A stretch of DNA of 64,000 nucleotides from contig NC_068565.1 of the NCBI RefSeq assembly GCF_025698545.1, positions 1,302,001-1,366,000 of the forward strand, in the 5' to 3' direction. The translations under genes and the position numbers were made by a program. This document shows positions 1-10,226 of this stretch, piece after piece. Each line of letters starts with the position of its first letter. Within the stretch, counting starts at the first letter, position 1. Source of the stretch: Gossypium raimondii (taxonomy: Eukaryota; Streptophyta; Magnoliopsida; Malvales; Malvaceae). Below the pieces are notes generated by a model. It did no database searches. It worked only from the letters and a program-made list of their open reading frames with translations, and was not told the origin of the DNA.

Positions 1-126
1 AATCTCAGTCAATGATCTTGTTCCTCTGACTAGTTCATCATCAATGTCTATTTCAGGAACATTTTGTTCTGGCTCAGCTTGGTCTGCTGCAAGTTCTTCA
101 GAAACTTCTTCAGGTTCATGCCTTTC

Positions 127-1677
127 CTAGTTCCAACATGACCTTTCATTGAATACCACATCCCTGCTTACTGACACTTTGTTTGTTGAAGGATCCAAAA
201 TCCTATAGCCCTTCTTAACAGTGCTGTAGCCCACCAGAACACCAGGTCGAGCCCTTTCAGACAATTTGTCCCTTTTAACAGCAGGTACATGTGCATAACA
301 GATGCATCCAAAGACTTTCAGATGAGCCAGTGATGGCTTGAAGCCAAACCAGGCCTCGAATGGAGTCTTCTGATCCAAAGCCTTGGTTGGAAGTCTATTT
401 TGAATGTATGTTGCAGTGTTAACTACTTCTGCCCATAGTGCTTTAGGCATATTCTTCTGAATCATCAAACACCTGGCAATATCCACCAAGCTCCTATTCT
501 TCCTTTCACTTACACCATTCTGTTGAGGTGTATAAGTGTTGGTAAGCTGATGTTTGATGCCTACCTTATCACAGAAGGCTTGGAACTGAGCTGAAGTGTA
601 CTCAGTCCCATTATCAGACCTTATGGTCTTCAGCTTGCAGCCTGTTTCAGTCTCAGAAGCAGTCTTGAACTTCCAAAACACTAAGGCCACCTCTGATTTC
701 TGTTTTAAGAAGTAAATCCAGCAATATCTCGATAAATCATCAATGAACAGTATGAAATACCTGTTTCCACTTAATGACTCAGTCTTCATAGGGCCACACA
801 CATCAGTGTACACCAGTTGGAGTTTTTCAGAAGCTCTCCAGGCTTGATTCGAGGGAAATGGCAGTCTGGCCTGCTTTCCTAGCTGACACACCTCACACAC
901 ATCATCATGGTCCACTGAGTTGATGAAGTTTTCAGCCAGGTCATCGCTGACCATTCGGGCCATCGATCTGAAGTTGGCATTTCCCAGCCTTTGATGCCAC
1001 AACTTGGATTCATCTGATGTGGCTGTGTAGGCAATGTCTGACTTCTTTGTCCAGTCAACCACAAAGCTCTTATCAGCCATAGGGACTGCCATCAGTTTGG
1101 ATCCACTTGGATCACTAATTTGGCACTGGTGGTCTTTGAACACAACAGAATAACCTTTCTCCAGCAGCTGATCTATGCTGAGCAGGTTTCTGTCAATTTC
1201 AGGCACCAAGAGCACATTTGAGATTACTTTGGCACCTGAGGGAGTGCATATCAGCACATCACCCTTGCCTTCAGCTTGGATAAGATGACCATTACCTATC
1301 TTGACTTTGGTTCTACAGCTTCTGTCTAAGGACTTGAAGATAGCAGCATCAGGTGTCATGTGGTTGGTACATCCACTATCTAGAAGCCAACCAGATGAGA
1401 GCTTTTCTTGAGTAGCTGAGCATGACACAGCAAAGACTTGCTCCTCTTGGTCACAGTCTTCCTTAGCTACTCGAGCCTCAGCTTTCAATTGTTGAAACTG
1501 ATTCTGCCTTGATTTGGTCTTGCTCTTGCAGACTCTCTCAACACGACCTTTCTTCTTACAATGCTGACATACAGCATCTGGATTGAACCAGCATTTTTCT
1601 TCTGGATGACCAGCCCTTCTGCAGTGCTTGTAAGTCTGACCTTCTCTCCTTGCAGCATCATTCTTTGGCTTGTCTCT
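127..1677 (-). pseudogene. copia zinc knuckle, protease, GAG-pre-integrase and integrase core, interrupted by stops
   Basis: This is the same reading frame as Gag, reopened after TAG at 1678. In order it shows the CCHC knuckle, the aspartic protease site (LLDSGCTNHM, with DSG in place of DTG), the GAG-pre-integrase motif (LWHQRLGNANF and the C-x-x-C of CEVCQLGKQ), then the DDE integrase core: D in YTDVCGPM, D in IRSDNGTEY and E in NGVSERKNRS. The frame is closed by TAG at 127-129, yet the next about 40 codons to the window edge are open and acidic, as is usual for the linker before reverse transcriptase. Catalytic residues are present but the polyprotein cannot be made whole. Confidence 0.88.
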
Positions 1678-1716
1678 CTAGGCTTTCTTGCCTTTGTAGA
1701 CAGTATTTGTCATTGC

Positions 1717-2361
1717 TTAAAAGGCACATTCTTGATGCTCTTCCAGTCTGCTTGCTCTCCTCTGCTCTTGAGCATATAGAGCATTGATCAACTCAGTCAG
1801 GGAAATGGTGGACAGATCCCTTGAGTCCTCGAGAGATGAGATTTTTTCCTCATACCTCTCAGGCAGAGTTGCTATAACCTTCTCCACTATCCTAGCTTCA
1901 TTAAACTGCTCTCCAAGAAGCCTGATGCTGTTAACCACAGCCATAATCCTGTCAGAATATTGCTTGACAGTTTCTTCTTCCTTCATCTTTAAATTCTTGA
2001 AATCTCTTCTCAAGTTCAGCAACTGTTGCTTCCTTGTCCTCTCTGTCCCTTGAAACTCTTCTTGCAACTTGTCCCAGGCCTGTTTTGGTGATTCACAGGC
2101 CATAATCCTTGTGAAAATCACATCTAACACTGAGTTCTGGATGCAAGACATGGCTTTGTGCCTCTTGGTCCTCTCATCAGCATGCTGCCCGATCTGAGCC
2201 ACTGTTGGATTACCTCTAAGTGGCTCTGGTTCAACATCTGAGTTGACCACCTCCCACAGATCGTAAGCCTGCAGGTAGGTCTTCATTTTGACCACCCATA
2301 TGTGATAGCCTTCACCATTGAAGACTTGAGGTGCAGCTGGTGAAAAGCTTGATGAAGCCAT
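1717..2361 (-). pseudogene. copia Gag (UBN2-type capsid region), ends at an in-frame stop
   Basis: The start chosen is the MASSSFSP methionine at 2361, just inside the PBS. The protein has the plant copia Gag signature: F-x-G-x-x-Y-x-x-W near the N terminus (FNGEGYHIWVVKM), then a helical capsid part with AWDKLQEEFQG. Gag packages element RNA in cytoplasmic particles. The frame is shared with the downstream integrase frame, but TAA at 1717-1719 and TAG at 1678-1680 break it between capsid and zinc knuckle. The CCHC-type knuckle (CRRAGHPEEKC) is readable at about 1588-1625 and a further C-x-x-C pair lies at about 1553-1570. Confidence 0.85.
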
Positions 2362-2407
2362 GGATTTGTATAACAGATCCCTTAAGAAATAGGCTCTAGA
2401 TACCAAT

Positions 2408-2897
2408 TGTTGGTGCAACAACAGAACCAACCAGACTCAGCAAGTATCTTGTTAAGCAAGCCTCGAGACTTGCTGAGCAAACAAACAATTTCGAGCTAAA
2501 GAAAGAATAAAAATAAGCTAAGGAAATTGGAGAGTATATTGATGAACAAACTGATTTCATTCATATTCAAAACAATGGCATAATGCCAGTACATAAATCA
2601 AGCACAAAGCTTGTTAAAATCAGCAAGTAATTACCTAAACATTACCTACCTCCACTAATTACATGGAAACTTGAAATTTAAACTTGTAAGCTTGAACAAA
2701 GATGTGTTTACAGCTCACACTCTAGCTAATTACATCAATCATAGGACTAACTTAGTTAGAAATGAACTAACATACATTTCATTAACTAAAAATTACAAAA
2801 TGAGTAAAAACAGCTTGTTGCAGCAGCTCCTGCACAGCTTGGTCTTCATGGCTTGCATGTTGTCGAGTGTTTGCTGCATGCTGAACCAACTTCATCA
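2408..2897 (-). repeat. LTR of the copia element (5' LTR in element orientation)
   Basis: It is about 490 bp, begins TGTTGGTGCAACAACA on the + strand and ends TTCATCA. Its inner edge abuts the tRNA-Met-like PBS. The outer edge was placed at 2897 because homology to the LRR exons of the other NLR genes resumes at 2898. The target-site duplication cannot be checked because the far LTR is outside the window. Confidence 0.75.
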
Positions 2898-3335
2898 AGC
2901 CATAATCTGAGGGATATGAGTTGGGTAACTTTTGCTCAACATTTGGAAGAACTATCTATATGGCAATGCCTAGGTTTAGAAGAAATTATCAGTTGGGAAA
3001 AACATAATGAAGTTGCAGAATTGAAGGAGAATTCAAACTTCTTTTCTAAGCTCAAAATTTTGGATCAACATTATCTGCCCAAAATGAAGACAATATATCG
3101 GGATGCTCTGCTGCCCTTTCAACAACGAAAGGAAATTATAAATGAAAAATGGCCAATGTTGAAGAAGCTCCCACTAAAGTTCAATAGTGCCAAGGGACGG
3201 AAGATTGTCATTAAAGGAGAGAAGAAGTGGTGGAAAGATGTAGAATGGAAGATGAATCCAGTCCAATTGCTTTTCTTACCTCTTTCAAACCTCTGTTTTC
3301 ACAAAATGCTAGAAATTAAGGCTGGAAAGGGTTAA
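2898..3335 (+). pseudogene. 3' stub of an RPS5-like NLR gene (last LRRs and C terminus), split by the copia element
   Basis: The first readable residues are SHNLRDMSWVTFAQHLEEL, which align to CNHLRDVSWVIFAPHLEHL in NLR-4. The stub continues with LEEIISWEKHNEVAELK, LPKMKTIY and the C-terminal block KGEKKWWKDVEW. It ends with a longer divergent tail to TAA at 3333-3335. The upstream part of the gene (CC, NB-ARC, most LRRs) should lie left of the retrotransposon, outside the window. No start codon of its own is credible, so this is a disrupted gene and not a small protein. Confidence 0.85.
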
Positions 3336-4800
3336 AGCGCTTGTTGTATCATAGTATCATAACATAGTTCATAGTAAGTTTTATCTTGCGTGTCCCTAGA
3401 TTACATGTGATTTTGTTGTCGTATCCAATGTCTTGTTCCTCTATGTAATATAAACTAGATATTTTGGGTTGGGATGATAAAATTGAGAGAGTAGAGTTTA
3501 TGATATTTGAGGTTTGAATCCTACTCTGTGCATTTACTTTCTAGACTTTATATAAAAACGAAAGGGTAAATTATGGAAATGGTCCTTTTGTCTTATTTTG
3601 TTCACCTCTGAAACAAAATTTTATTTCTTCCATTGGCATTTGGCTGCAATGCTTGAAATCATTGATGCAAGGTAAGTGAATGTTTTTGGTTGCTTTATAT
3701 GTTTGTTAATTCACATTTGGCAACTAAATGTTTTGATATATTGAACTTCGATAGTGAATTGCTGATTAGGGAGGTAGTTTTTGGAAAGACCCTAAATTGG
3801 CCTTAGTTTTCAATCTCCTTCTCAGTTCTATCTCATATATGTTTTAAGCAATATGAGTCACCATCTTTATGCAGATAATTGCCAATGGTGAAGCACTATT
3901 TTCCAGACAGTTTCAAATAGTCAAGGAAGAGTAATTGCCTATGATAAGCAATATTATCCTGTGGCATGGTTCACCCATTTTTCTTTCCATAAGGTTTTGG
4001 AAAAGATGGAGAAGAACGCACCATTATTACCAGTAAAATACACGTATGGTTTTGTTACTAAAATTTAATCTATTAACAAAATCATAAAAATTTAAATTTT
4101 ATAATATTAGTATTTAATTTTCATTAAATCAACTATAAAACTTGAATTAAATATTAAAAATTAACACTATAATTTTTGGGTACCAAAATATATAACTTTT
4201 CTAAAATACAAGTACCACATTAGAAAAAATTGTCAAATTTGAGTACCGAATAATATATTAAGCCTTCCAATAAATATTAACTTTAAAATTTAGAAACAAA
4301 TCTTTTTAATTAAATAAAAGATAAAACTACTTAAATTTAATACAATATATAATTATTTTTTATTATTTTAAATACTTGTTTGTATAGTTTTTTTAATTTA
4401 AAACAGTTTTGGAAAAATATTTTATTGCAAACATATTTATAAATATAAATAATTTTAATTATTATTATTGTTAATATTTTTAAATTTTATACATTTTAAT
4501 TAACAAGTTGTAATATATTTTAAACCCTTAGTAAACATTTCTGTAAAATTTTAGACAATTTCAAAAAGAATAATTGAAATTAATTTTTAATTTTGCAAGA
4601 TTTAGTAAGGAACTAAAATTTAAATTAATTAAAATAAAATATATGAAAGAAATTTAAAATTAATTAAAATATCAAAATAAAGAATAATTCTTTATATAAG
4701 GATTTTGAAAGAGCCATCAATTTGACTTTCAAATATGAGAATTATATATAATTCTTTAGTTAAAACATTAAACTAATTTAATTAATTATATTTACATAAT
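3336..4800. other. Intergenic, NLR 3' flank then AT-rich repeat
   Basis: The first about 100 bases resemble the 3' flanks of the other NLR genes (TTAAAG...TTGTATCATA...TTACATGT), so they are probably an old 3' UTR. From about 4150 to 4400 lies an AT-rich block that recurs upstream of the other NLRs (about 9700-9950, 13740-13855, 18195-18420), with the phrase ggtaccaaaatatataac and gatatattaagc-like words. No coding potential is seen. Confidence 0.6.
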
Positions 4801-4819
4801 AAATTAAATTATTTTCACT

Positions 4820-5085
4820 GCACACCGAAAATGCCTTACAATGGACCCATTGTGTCAATAATTATGGTTTTACACACTTTACTCTGAAATTATCATCATT
4901 TTCACTATTAAAATACATGCCAACTTCCAACACTTTGTCTCTGTTTACCTGCCAATTTTCTTTCTCTGTTCTTGTTTACCAAAATATTCTTACTCTCTCG
5001 TATAACTCCATAAGCATCTTTGATCTATTCCTTGCTTCTATTTCCTGAAATTGTTGAACTCACTCTTCTAAAATCAAAACCAGGT
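4820..5085 (+). promoter_or_regulatory. NLR-1 upstream region and leader, conserved in paralogs
   Basis: The words tgccttacaatggacccatt (about 4832-4851) recur upstream of NLR-4 at about 19164. The leader from TTTGTCTCTGTTTACC (4934) through TAAGCATCTTTGAT to CCAGGTATGGG recurs almost unchanged before NLR-2 and NLR-3. In NLR-2 and NLR-3 the leader contains ttctatttccag, a possible 5' UTR splice acceptor. The AG is altered in NLR-1. Confidence 0.5.
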
Positions 5086-7689
5086 ATGGGTAATATCTTC
5101 TCAATCTCACTTTCACTCGACACCATCATTACCCGTTGCTGGGATTGTGCTGCTGGACAGGCAAGTTATACATGCAACCTCGAAGATAACCTCCATGCTT
5201 TACAAGCTGAAGTAGCAAAACTGAAGGAGCTCTGGGGTGATCTGATGAGCAGGGTCAGAATTGCTGAAGATGAGCAGCAGCATAAGCGGCTAAACCAAGT
5301 TGAAGGTTGGCTTCAGAGGGCTGATCATGTGATAGCCAATGCTGATCAACTGAGTCGGGAAAGTCCTCAGCAAGTTGAAAAGTTATGTACGGGAGGTTGT
5401 TGTTCCAGGCATCCTAGGTCCACCCACACGTTCGGGAAGCAAATCGCCACAATACTGCAAGAGGTGAAACACCTGAAGGAGAATGGAGATTTCAGTGATG
5501 TGGCCTGCAAGCCACCACTTCCTTCCGCAACTAAACGACCTTCTGAGCCAACTGTGGGTTTAGAGTCCTATGTCAATCAGGTTTGGAGCAGTCTTCAAAA
5601 GGAACAAGTGGGAGTTATTGGCATATATGGCTTAGGAGGGGTTGGCAAGACAACCCTCCTAAACCAAATCAATAACAAATTCCATGATACTACCCATGAT
5701 TACCGTGTAATTTGGGCAGTTGCTTCTCAAGATCGGCCAATTGAAAAAGTCCAGGATCAGATTGCCAAAAGAATAGGCTTTTCAATGAAGGTTGGGAATC
5801 TAAGAGCCGTGATGAGAAAGCTGGAGATATCTTCAACGTATTATGTAGAAAAAAAGTTTGCATTGTTGTTGGATGATATATGGGAACGGTTTGACCTCAC
5901 AGGAGCCGAGGTACCTCTTCCAACACAACAAAATGGCTCTAAAGTCATTTTCACATCTCGTAGTCATGACGTGTGCTGTCAAATGCAACCGAACATGGCT
6001 AATAATATCAAAGTGGAATGTTTACCACCAGGAAAAGCTTTGAAGCTGTTCGAGGAGAAGGTTGGGTCAGAAACCCCTCAAATGCTTCCAGATATTCGCA
6101 AGTTAGCTAAAGCGGTGGTTGAAGAGTGTGCAGGACTACCTCTCGCTCTCATTACAATTGGGCGAGCCATGGCATCCAAGAAGACCCCTCCAGAATGGGA
6201 ATATCCTATTGAAGTTTTAAGGCATTCAGCGGCTTCTGTGTTCCGAGGGGTAGGGAAAGAGATGTATCCCAAGTTAAAATTCAGTTATGACAGTTTAACG
6301 AGTGAAAGAGTCAAATCTTGTTTCTTGTATTGTTCTTTATATCCAGAAGATTATCCCATCCAAATGGATGAACTAATACATTGTTGGATCAGGGAAGGAT
6401 TTATGGACGAGCATACCGATTTAAGCACTGCCAGAAACCAGGGACGTTTCGTTATAGGTGATCGTGTAAGGATGCACGATGTGGTTCGCGACATGGCTTT
6501 GTGGATTGTTGGTGCATTTGAGAAGGAGAAATTTTTGGTAAAATCAGGTGTTCAGTTAAAGGAACTACCGGAAGCTGAAAAGTGGGAAAAGATAACAAGA
6601 ATGTCACTGATGGATAATCAAATTGAAAATCTAACTGAGATATTGGAATGTCCCAATCTCCAAACTTTGTTTCTTAGGAGCAATGATTTGAAGGTAATCA
6701 TGGATGATTTCTTTAATTCTATGCCGATGCTAAGGGTTCTAGACTTGTCCGACAATACGAATTTGGAAGAATTGCCGATAGGAATTGCAAAGTCGGTTTC
6801 ACTAGAACATCTCAACCTGTCATTCACAAAAATAAGAAAGTTGCCGGTGGAATTGAAGGCCCTGGAAAAGCTGAAATATTTGAATCTAGAGTGGACACGC
6901 GATCTAGAAATGATCCCACAACAACTTATATCCGGTTTCTCTAAGTTGCAAGTACTGAAAATGATGAGATGTGGCTATGGATGGTCATTGCTTTTGGAGG
7001 AAATAGAGCATTTAAAATATTTGAATGTGTTGACTCTTACTTTTAGAAGCGCTTCGGAGTTGGAAAAAGCTTCGAGGTTCAACAAGTTCTTTAGCTGTGC
7101 CATTGAACATGTAAGCCTTCTAGATTTCAGAGATTCAAGGTCACTGAATATTTTGGCTTTAGCAAATCTGCCGAACCTATATTCTATAAAATGTACGAAT
7201 TGTATGGATCTGAAAGAAGTGAAGATCGAAAGCAACATAGTTGAAGGTGCAAGATACTTCCATAGCCTTCGATATGTAGGCCTAACCTATTGCAAACAAA
7301 TGAGGGATGTGAGTTGGGTAATTTTTGCTCCACGTTTGGAAAAACTACTTATACGTGGTTGTAACAGTTTAGAAGAAATTATTAGTGAGGAAAAACTTGA
7401 TGAAGTCACTGAGTCGAAGGCAAATACAAAATTATTTTCTAGGCTCTAGGAGTTGGATCTATGTCGTCTGCCTAAAATGAAGACAATATACTACCATGCT
7501 CTGCCTTTCCCACAGCTGAAGAAAATATCAATTGTAAAATGCCCAATGCTGAAGAAGCTCCCACTAAACTCCAATAGTGCAAAAGGACAGAGACTCATCA
7601 TTAAAGGAGAGAAGGGGTGGTGGAAAGATGTAGAATGGGAGGATGAATCCACTCGAACTGCTTTTCTCCCCTCTTTCAGACTTCAGTAA
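5086..7689 (+). pseudogene. NLR-1: RPS5-like CC-NB-LRR with in-frame stop, frame-shifted patch and pre-MHD deletion
   Basis: Members of this family are intracellular receptors that sense pathogen effectors. The start is set at 5086 because MGNIFS matches the acylated N terminus of RPS5-type proteins and no upstream ATG is in frame. Visible motifs: P-loop GLGGVGKTT, kinase-2 FALLLDDIW, RNBS-B, ECAGLPLAL, RNBS-D CFLYCSLYPED, MHDV, then LRRs. Three lesions stand out. (1) Codons from about 5784 to 5855 are read in a shifted frame between RNBS-A and kinase-2. (2) About 13 residues before MHDV are missing. (3) TAG at 7447-7449 stops the protein at 787 residues, with the normal 80-residue tail continuing in frame to 7689. 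It may still yield a truncated protein. Confidence 0.9.
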
Positions 7690-7821
7690 TCTATGAAATG
7701 TTGGATATTAATTAAGGCTTAAAGCCATTATTGTATCATTGCATACCTCACTGTAAGTTCTATTTTGCATATCTGTAAATTACATGTAATTTATAATAAA
7801 ATGTTTGAATTTGAGAGTATA

Positions 7822-8616
7822 TCATGTTGGTTTTCTCTATTTTAGCCTCTCCCAAAGAGCAGAGCTCAAATATTGCCTTATTTCATTATGATGGTTCTGC
7901 TTCAAACTTACCTTTTCGAAAGGAGCTGATGCATTTATGGAAGGACTTGAAGTCATTGTGTCTTGCTGTACAATTCGACCATGTGAAATTTCACCTGAGT
8001 AAGATAAAACAAAGGAATTGTCTCATCTATAAATCAAACTTGAAATGATATTCACATCTGTCAGTAGATAACATAATTTCTTTCCCCTTCTTCAGACCAC
8101 ATGCCATAAGTCAGAAACATAACCATCGTAGTTACCTTTGGTAACAGGTTCCTCTGTCAATCCAGTAGACTGCATTTCTAATATACAGGCTTCAGGCTTC
8201 ATTTATCAAGAAGTTAGAAGGATTATCAAAGAAAGGCTATAAGCCAAAGAAGGCATGCAAAGATTTGATCACTTACAGCAAACTGATTAGTTAAATCCTG
8301 ATGCTTATATTTATTGGACATCTCTTCAATTGGTTCTTTGCCTTTGGACTGCTGTTGTTGTTTCCTTCACTCAGACTCATATACCTATTTCATAAGTGAC
8401 ACATTCAACATACATTTGTATTAACAGGTAAAAAGCACCAAGTCCCAACATTACCTCTCAATATCTTTGACCATGATCAAGATAACTGTAACCTTCATCT
8501 CTTTTTTCTATGAAAACCAGCTTTAGTCAGCTCATCTTCATCACCATCACTTTCAGCAGCTTTACTCAACTCATCTTTAGCTGAAGTTCTTCTTTCTCAA
8601 ATTCTTCCAACCTTGA
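7822..8616 (-). pseudogene. Fragment of the URI gene (exons and introns), copy inside the NLR array
   Basis: This stretch parallels the intact URI gene at about 23806-24662, introns included. One exon at about 7920-7990 (minus) still reads GEISHGRIVQQDTM, against GEISHGRIIQQDTK in the intact gene. The DLTNQFA exon and acidic-exon pieces are also present. It has no start and ends abruptly at about 8616 where NLR sequence begins. Because introns are retained it arose by DNA-level duplication and not by retroposition. Confidence 0.75.
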
Positions 8617-8825
8617 CATTATACTGCCATGCTCTGCCTTTCCCACAGCTGAAGGAAATATCAATTGTAGAATGCCCAATGCTGAAGAAGCTCCCACTAA
8701 ACTCCGATACTGCAAAAGGACAAACGCCCATCATTTTAGAAGATGAGTAGTGGTGGAAAAATGTAGAATGAGAAGATGAATCCACTCAAATTGCTTTTCT
8801 CCTTTTCTTCATACCTCTGTAAACT
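8617..8825 (+). pseudogene. NLR C-terminal LRR fragment fused to the URI fragment
   Basis: The reading is close to YCHALPFPQLKEISIVECPMLKKLPLNSD followed by a decayed WWK-VEW block. A TAG at about 8747 and a TGA at about 8770 interrupt it. It matches the last about 70 codons of the NLR genes. The join to URI-derived sequence at about 8608-8618 falls in a short stretch common to both (URI gacattata, NLR gacaatata). Confidence 0.8.
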
Positions 8826-10080
8826 ACAAATGCTGTCTATTTTGTTGTCAAATAACGATAGTTATTCAAATAACAAGTAGGATTTTATTGTCATATATGT
8901 ATCATTAAACATATGGTCTTGGATTTAGTTGTCTTCATCTTCCAATGCTGTCTCTTGTGTTTCCTTTTCTGATCATTGTTTAAGTGGCAATAATGGTGCT
9001 AGTATGAATGCTACTGATTCAGTCCTATCAGTAAATGAGCAAAGCTTTTTTTGGAACTCTAGCTTCCATTTGGATAACAAAAAAGTCAAAGGCTATAGGT
9101 GCTTCAGTTCTTTACTTCTCTTTACTTTCCTAGAACAGGGATTTCATTTGCTGATGAATTGCTAGGAAGGTGGCAGAGTAATGTTCAATGTTACTACCAA
9201 ACATCTTACACATGCTGCTATTAGTATTCCTTTTTCTTTTTTTTATGGGATTTTAGTTCTCCTCAATAATGCAAGTTGCCAATGAGGGAGTGGTTTCCAC
9301 ACAAAAGACAAGAATTTCCTTTCATCTGTCATACTCTCAGCATGCCAAACTGGAATTCAGACTTTAGACTAAAATTCAGGTTTTAAAATTGCAGATTCAC
9401 TGGTTGATTGCAAGTTGCCAATGAGGGGAATGGTTTCCACACAAAAGACAAGAATTTCCTTTCATCTGTCATAAATAAATATCAGCATGCCAAATTGGAC
9501 ATACTGTCCAACCATAATACCCTGCCCAAAGCTACCAAAGAAAGTGGAACCCTAGAAAGAGAAAGAGAGATGTTGGTTCAACCTGTGAATTCCTTTATTG
9601 GATCATACCACTAAAATATTCATTCTATTAACAAAATCATATCATTAAAATATTCATTCTATTAACAAAATCATAAAAAACTTCAAACTTTATAATATTA
9701 TAATCTTTAGGTATCAAAACTTATACCTTTTCTAAAATACAAGTACCACATTAAAAAAATCATCAAACTTTAAGTATCAAATGATATATTAAGCATTTCA
9801 ATAAATATTAACTTTAAAATTTTAGAAGCAAAATTTTTAATTAAAAAATATAAAATCACTTAAATTTAATACAATATATAATTACTTTTTAGTATTTTAA
9901 CTACTTGTATATATAGTTTTTTAATTTAAAACAGTTATGGAAAAATATTTTATTGAAAACATATAAATTTAATTTAATTTAATTTTTAAAACATAGTAAC
10001 TTAATTTTAATTTTGAATAGTTTTAAATTTATTTACAGTTTTTAATTAACAAATTGTAACATATTTTTTTGAATAGTTTG
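8826..10080. other. Intergenic with unidentified gene-like debris and a long direct repeat
   Basis: No gene is recognised. About 8930-9000 resembles 18810-18880 (tgtttaagtggcaat), so a second shared fragment of unknown origin was duplicated with the array. An open stretch at 9408-9614 (68 codons) matches no family I know. The AT-rich NLR-upstream repeat occupies about 9700-9960. Confidence 0.5.
9268..9500. repeat. Direct repeat, two copies of about 80 bp
   Basis: Copies at about 9270-9350 and 9409-9500 share gcaagttgccaatgaggg, then tggtttccacacaaaagaca and the words agaatttcctttcatctgtcat and cagcatgccaaa. The second copy carries a small insertion (aaataaatat). They are separated by about 60 bp. 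Confidence 0.85.
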
Positions 10081-10226
10081 TCTTTGTTTACCTGCGAATT
10101 TTCTCTCTGTTTTTGTTTACCAAAATATTCTCAATCTTTCATATAGCTCTATAAGCATCTTTGATTTATTCCTTGCTTCTATTTCCAGAAATTGTTCAGC
10201 TCACTCTTCTAAAATCAAAAACAGGT

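Larger units (their letters stand above)
1..2897 (-). mobile_element. Ty1/copia LTR retrotransposon, 5' part (LTR, PBS, gag, protease, integrase), cut by window edge
   Basis: The element reads right to left. The LTR at 2408-2897 has TG...CA ends. A primer-binding site like the 3' end of initiator tRNA-Met (TTGGTATCTAGAGCC on the minus strand) follows at about 2391-2407. Gag starts at 2361. The polyprotein then passes through a zinc knuckle, protease and integrase and runs off the left edge, so reverse transcriptase, RNase H and the second LTR are outside the window. The element sits inside an NLR coding exon: NLR-like sequence resumes at 2898. Three in-frame stops show that it is decayed or non-autonomous. 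Confidence 0.92.

Noticed and set aside
2671-2910. 79-codon open frame
   Set aside because: It lies in the copia LTR and only its end touches the NLR stub; no family resemblance.
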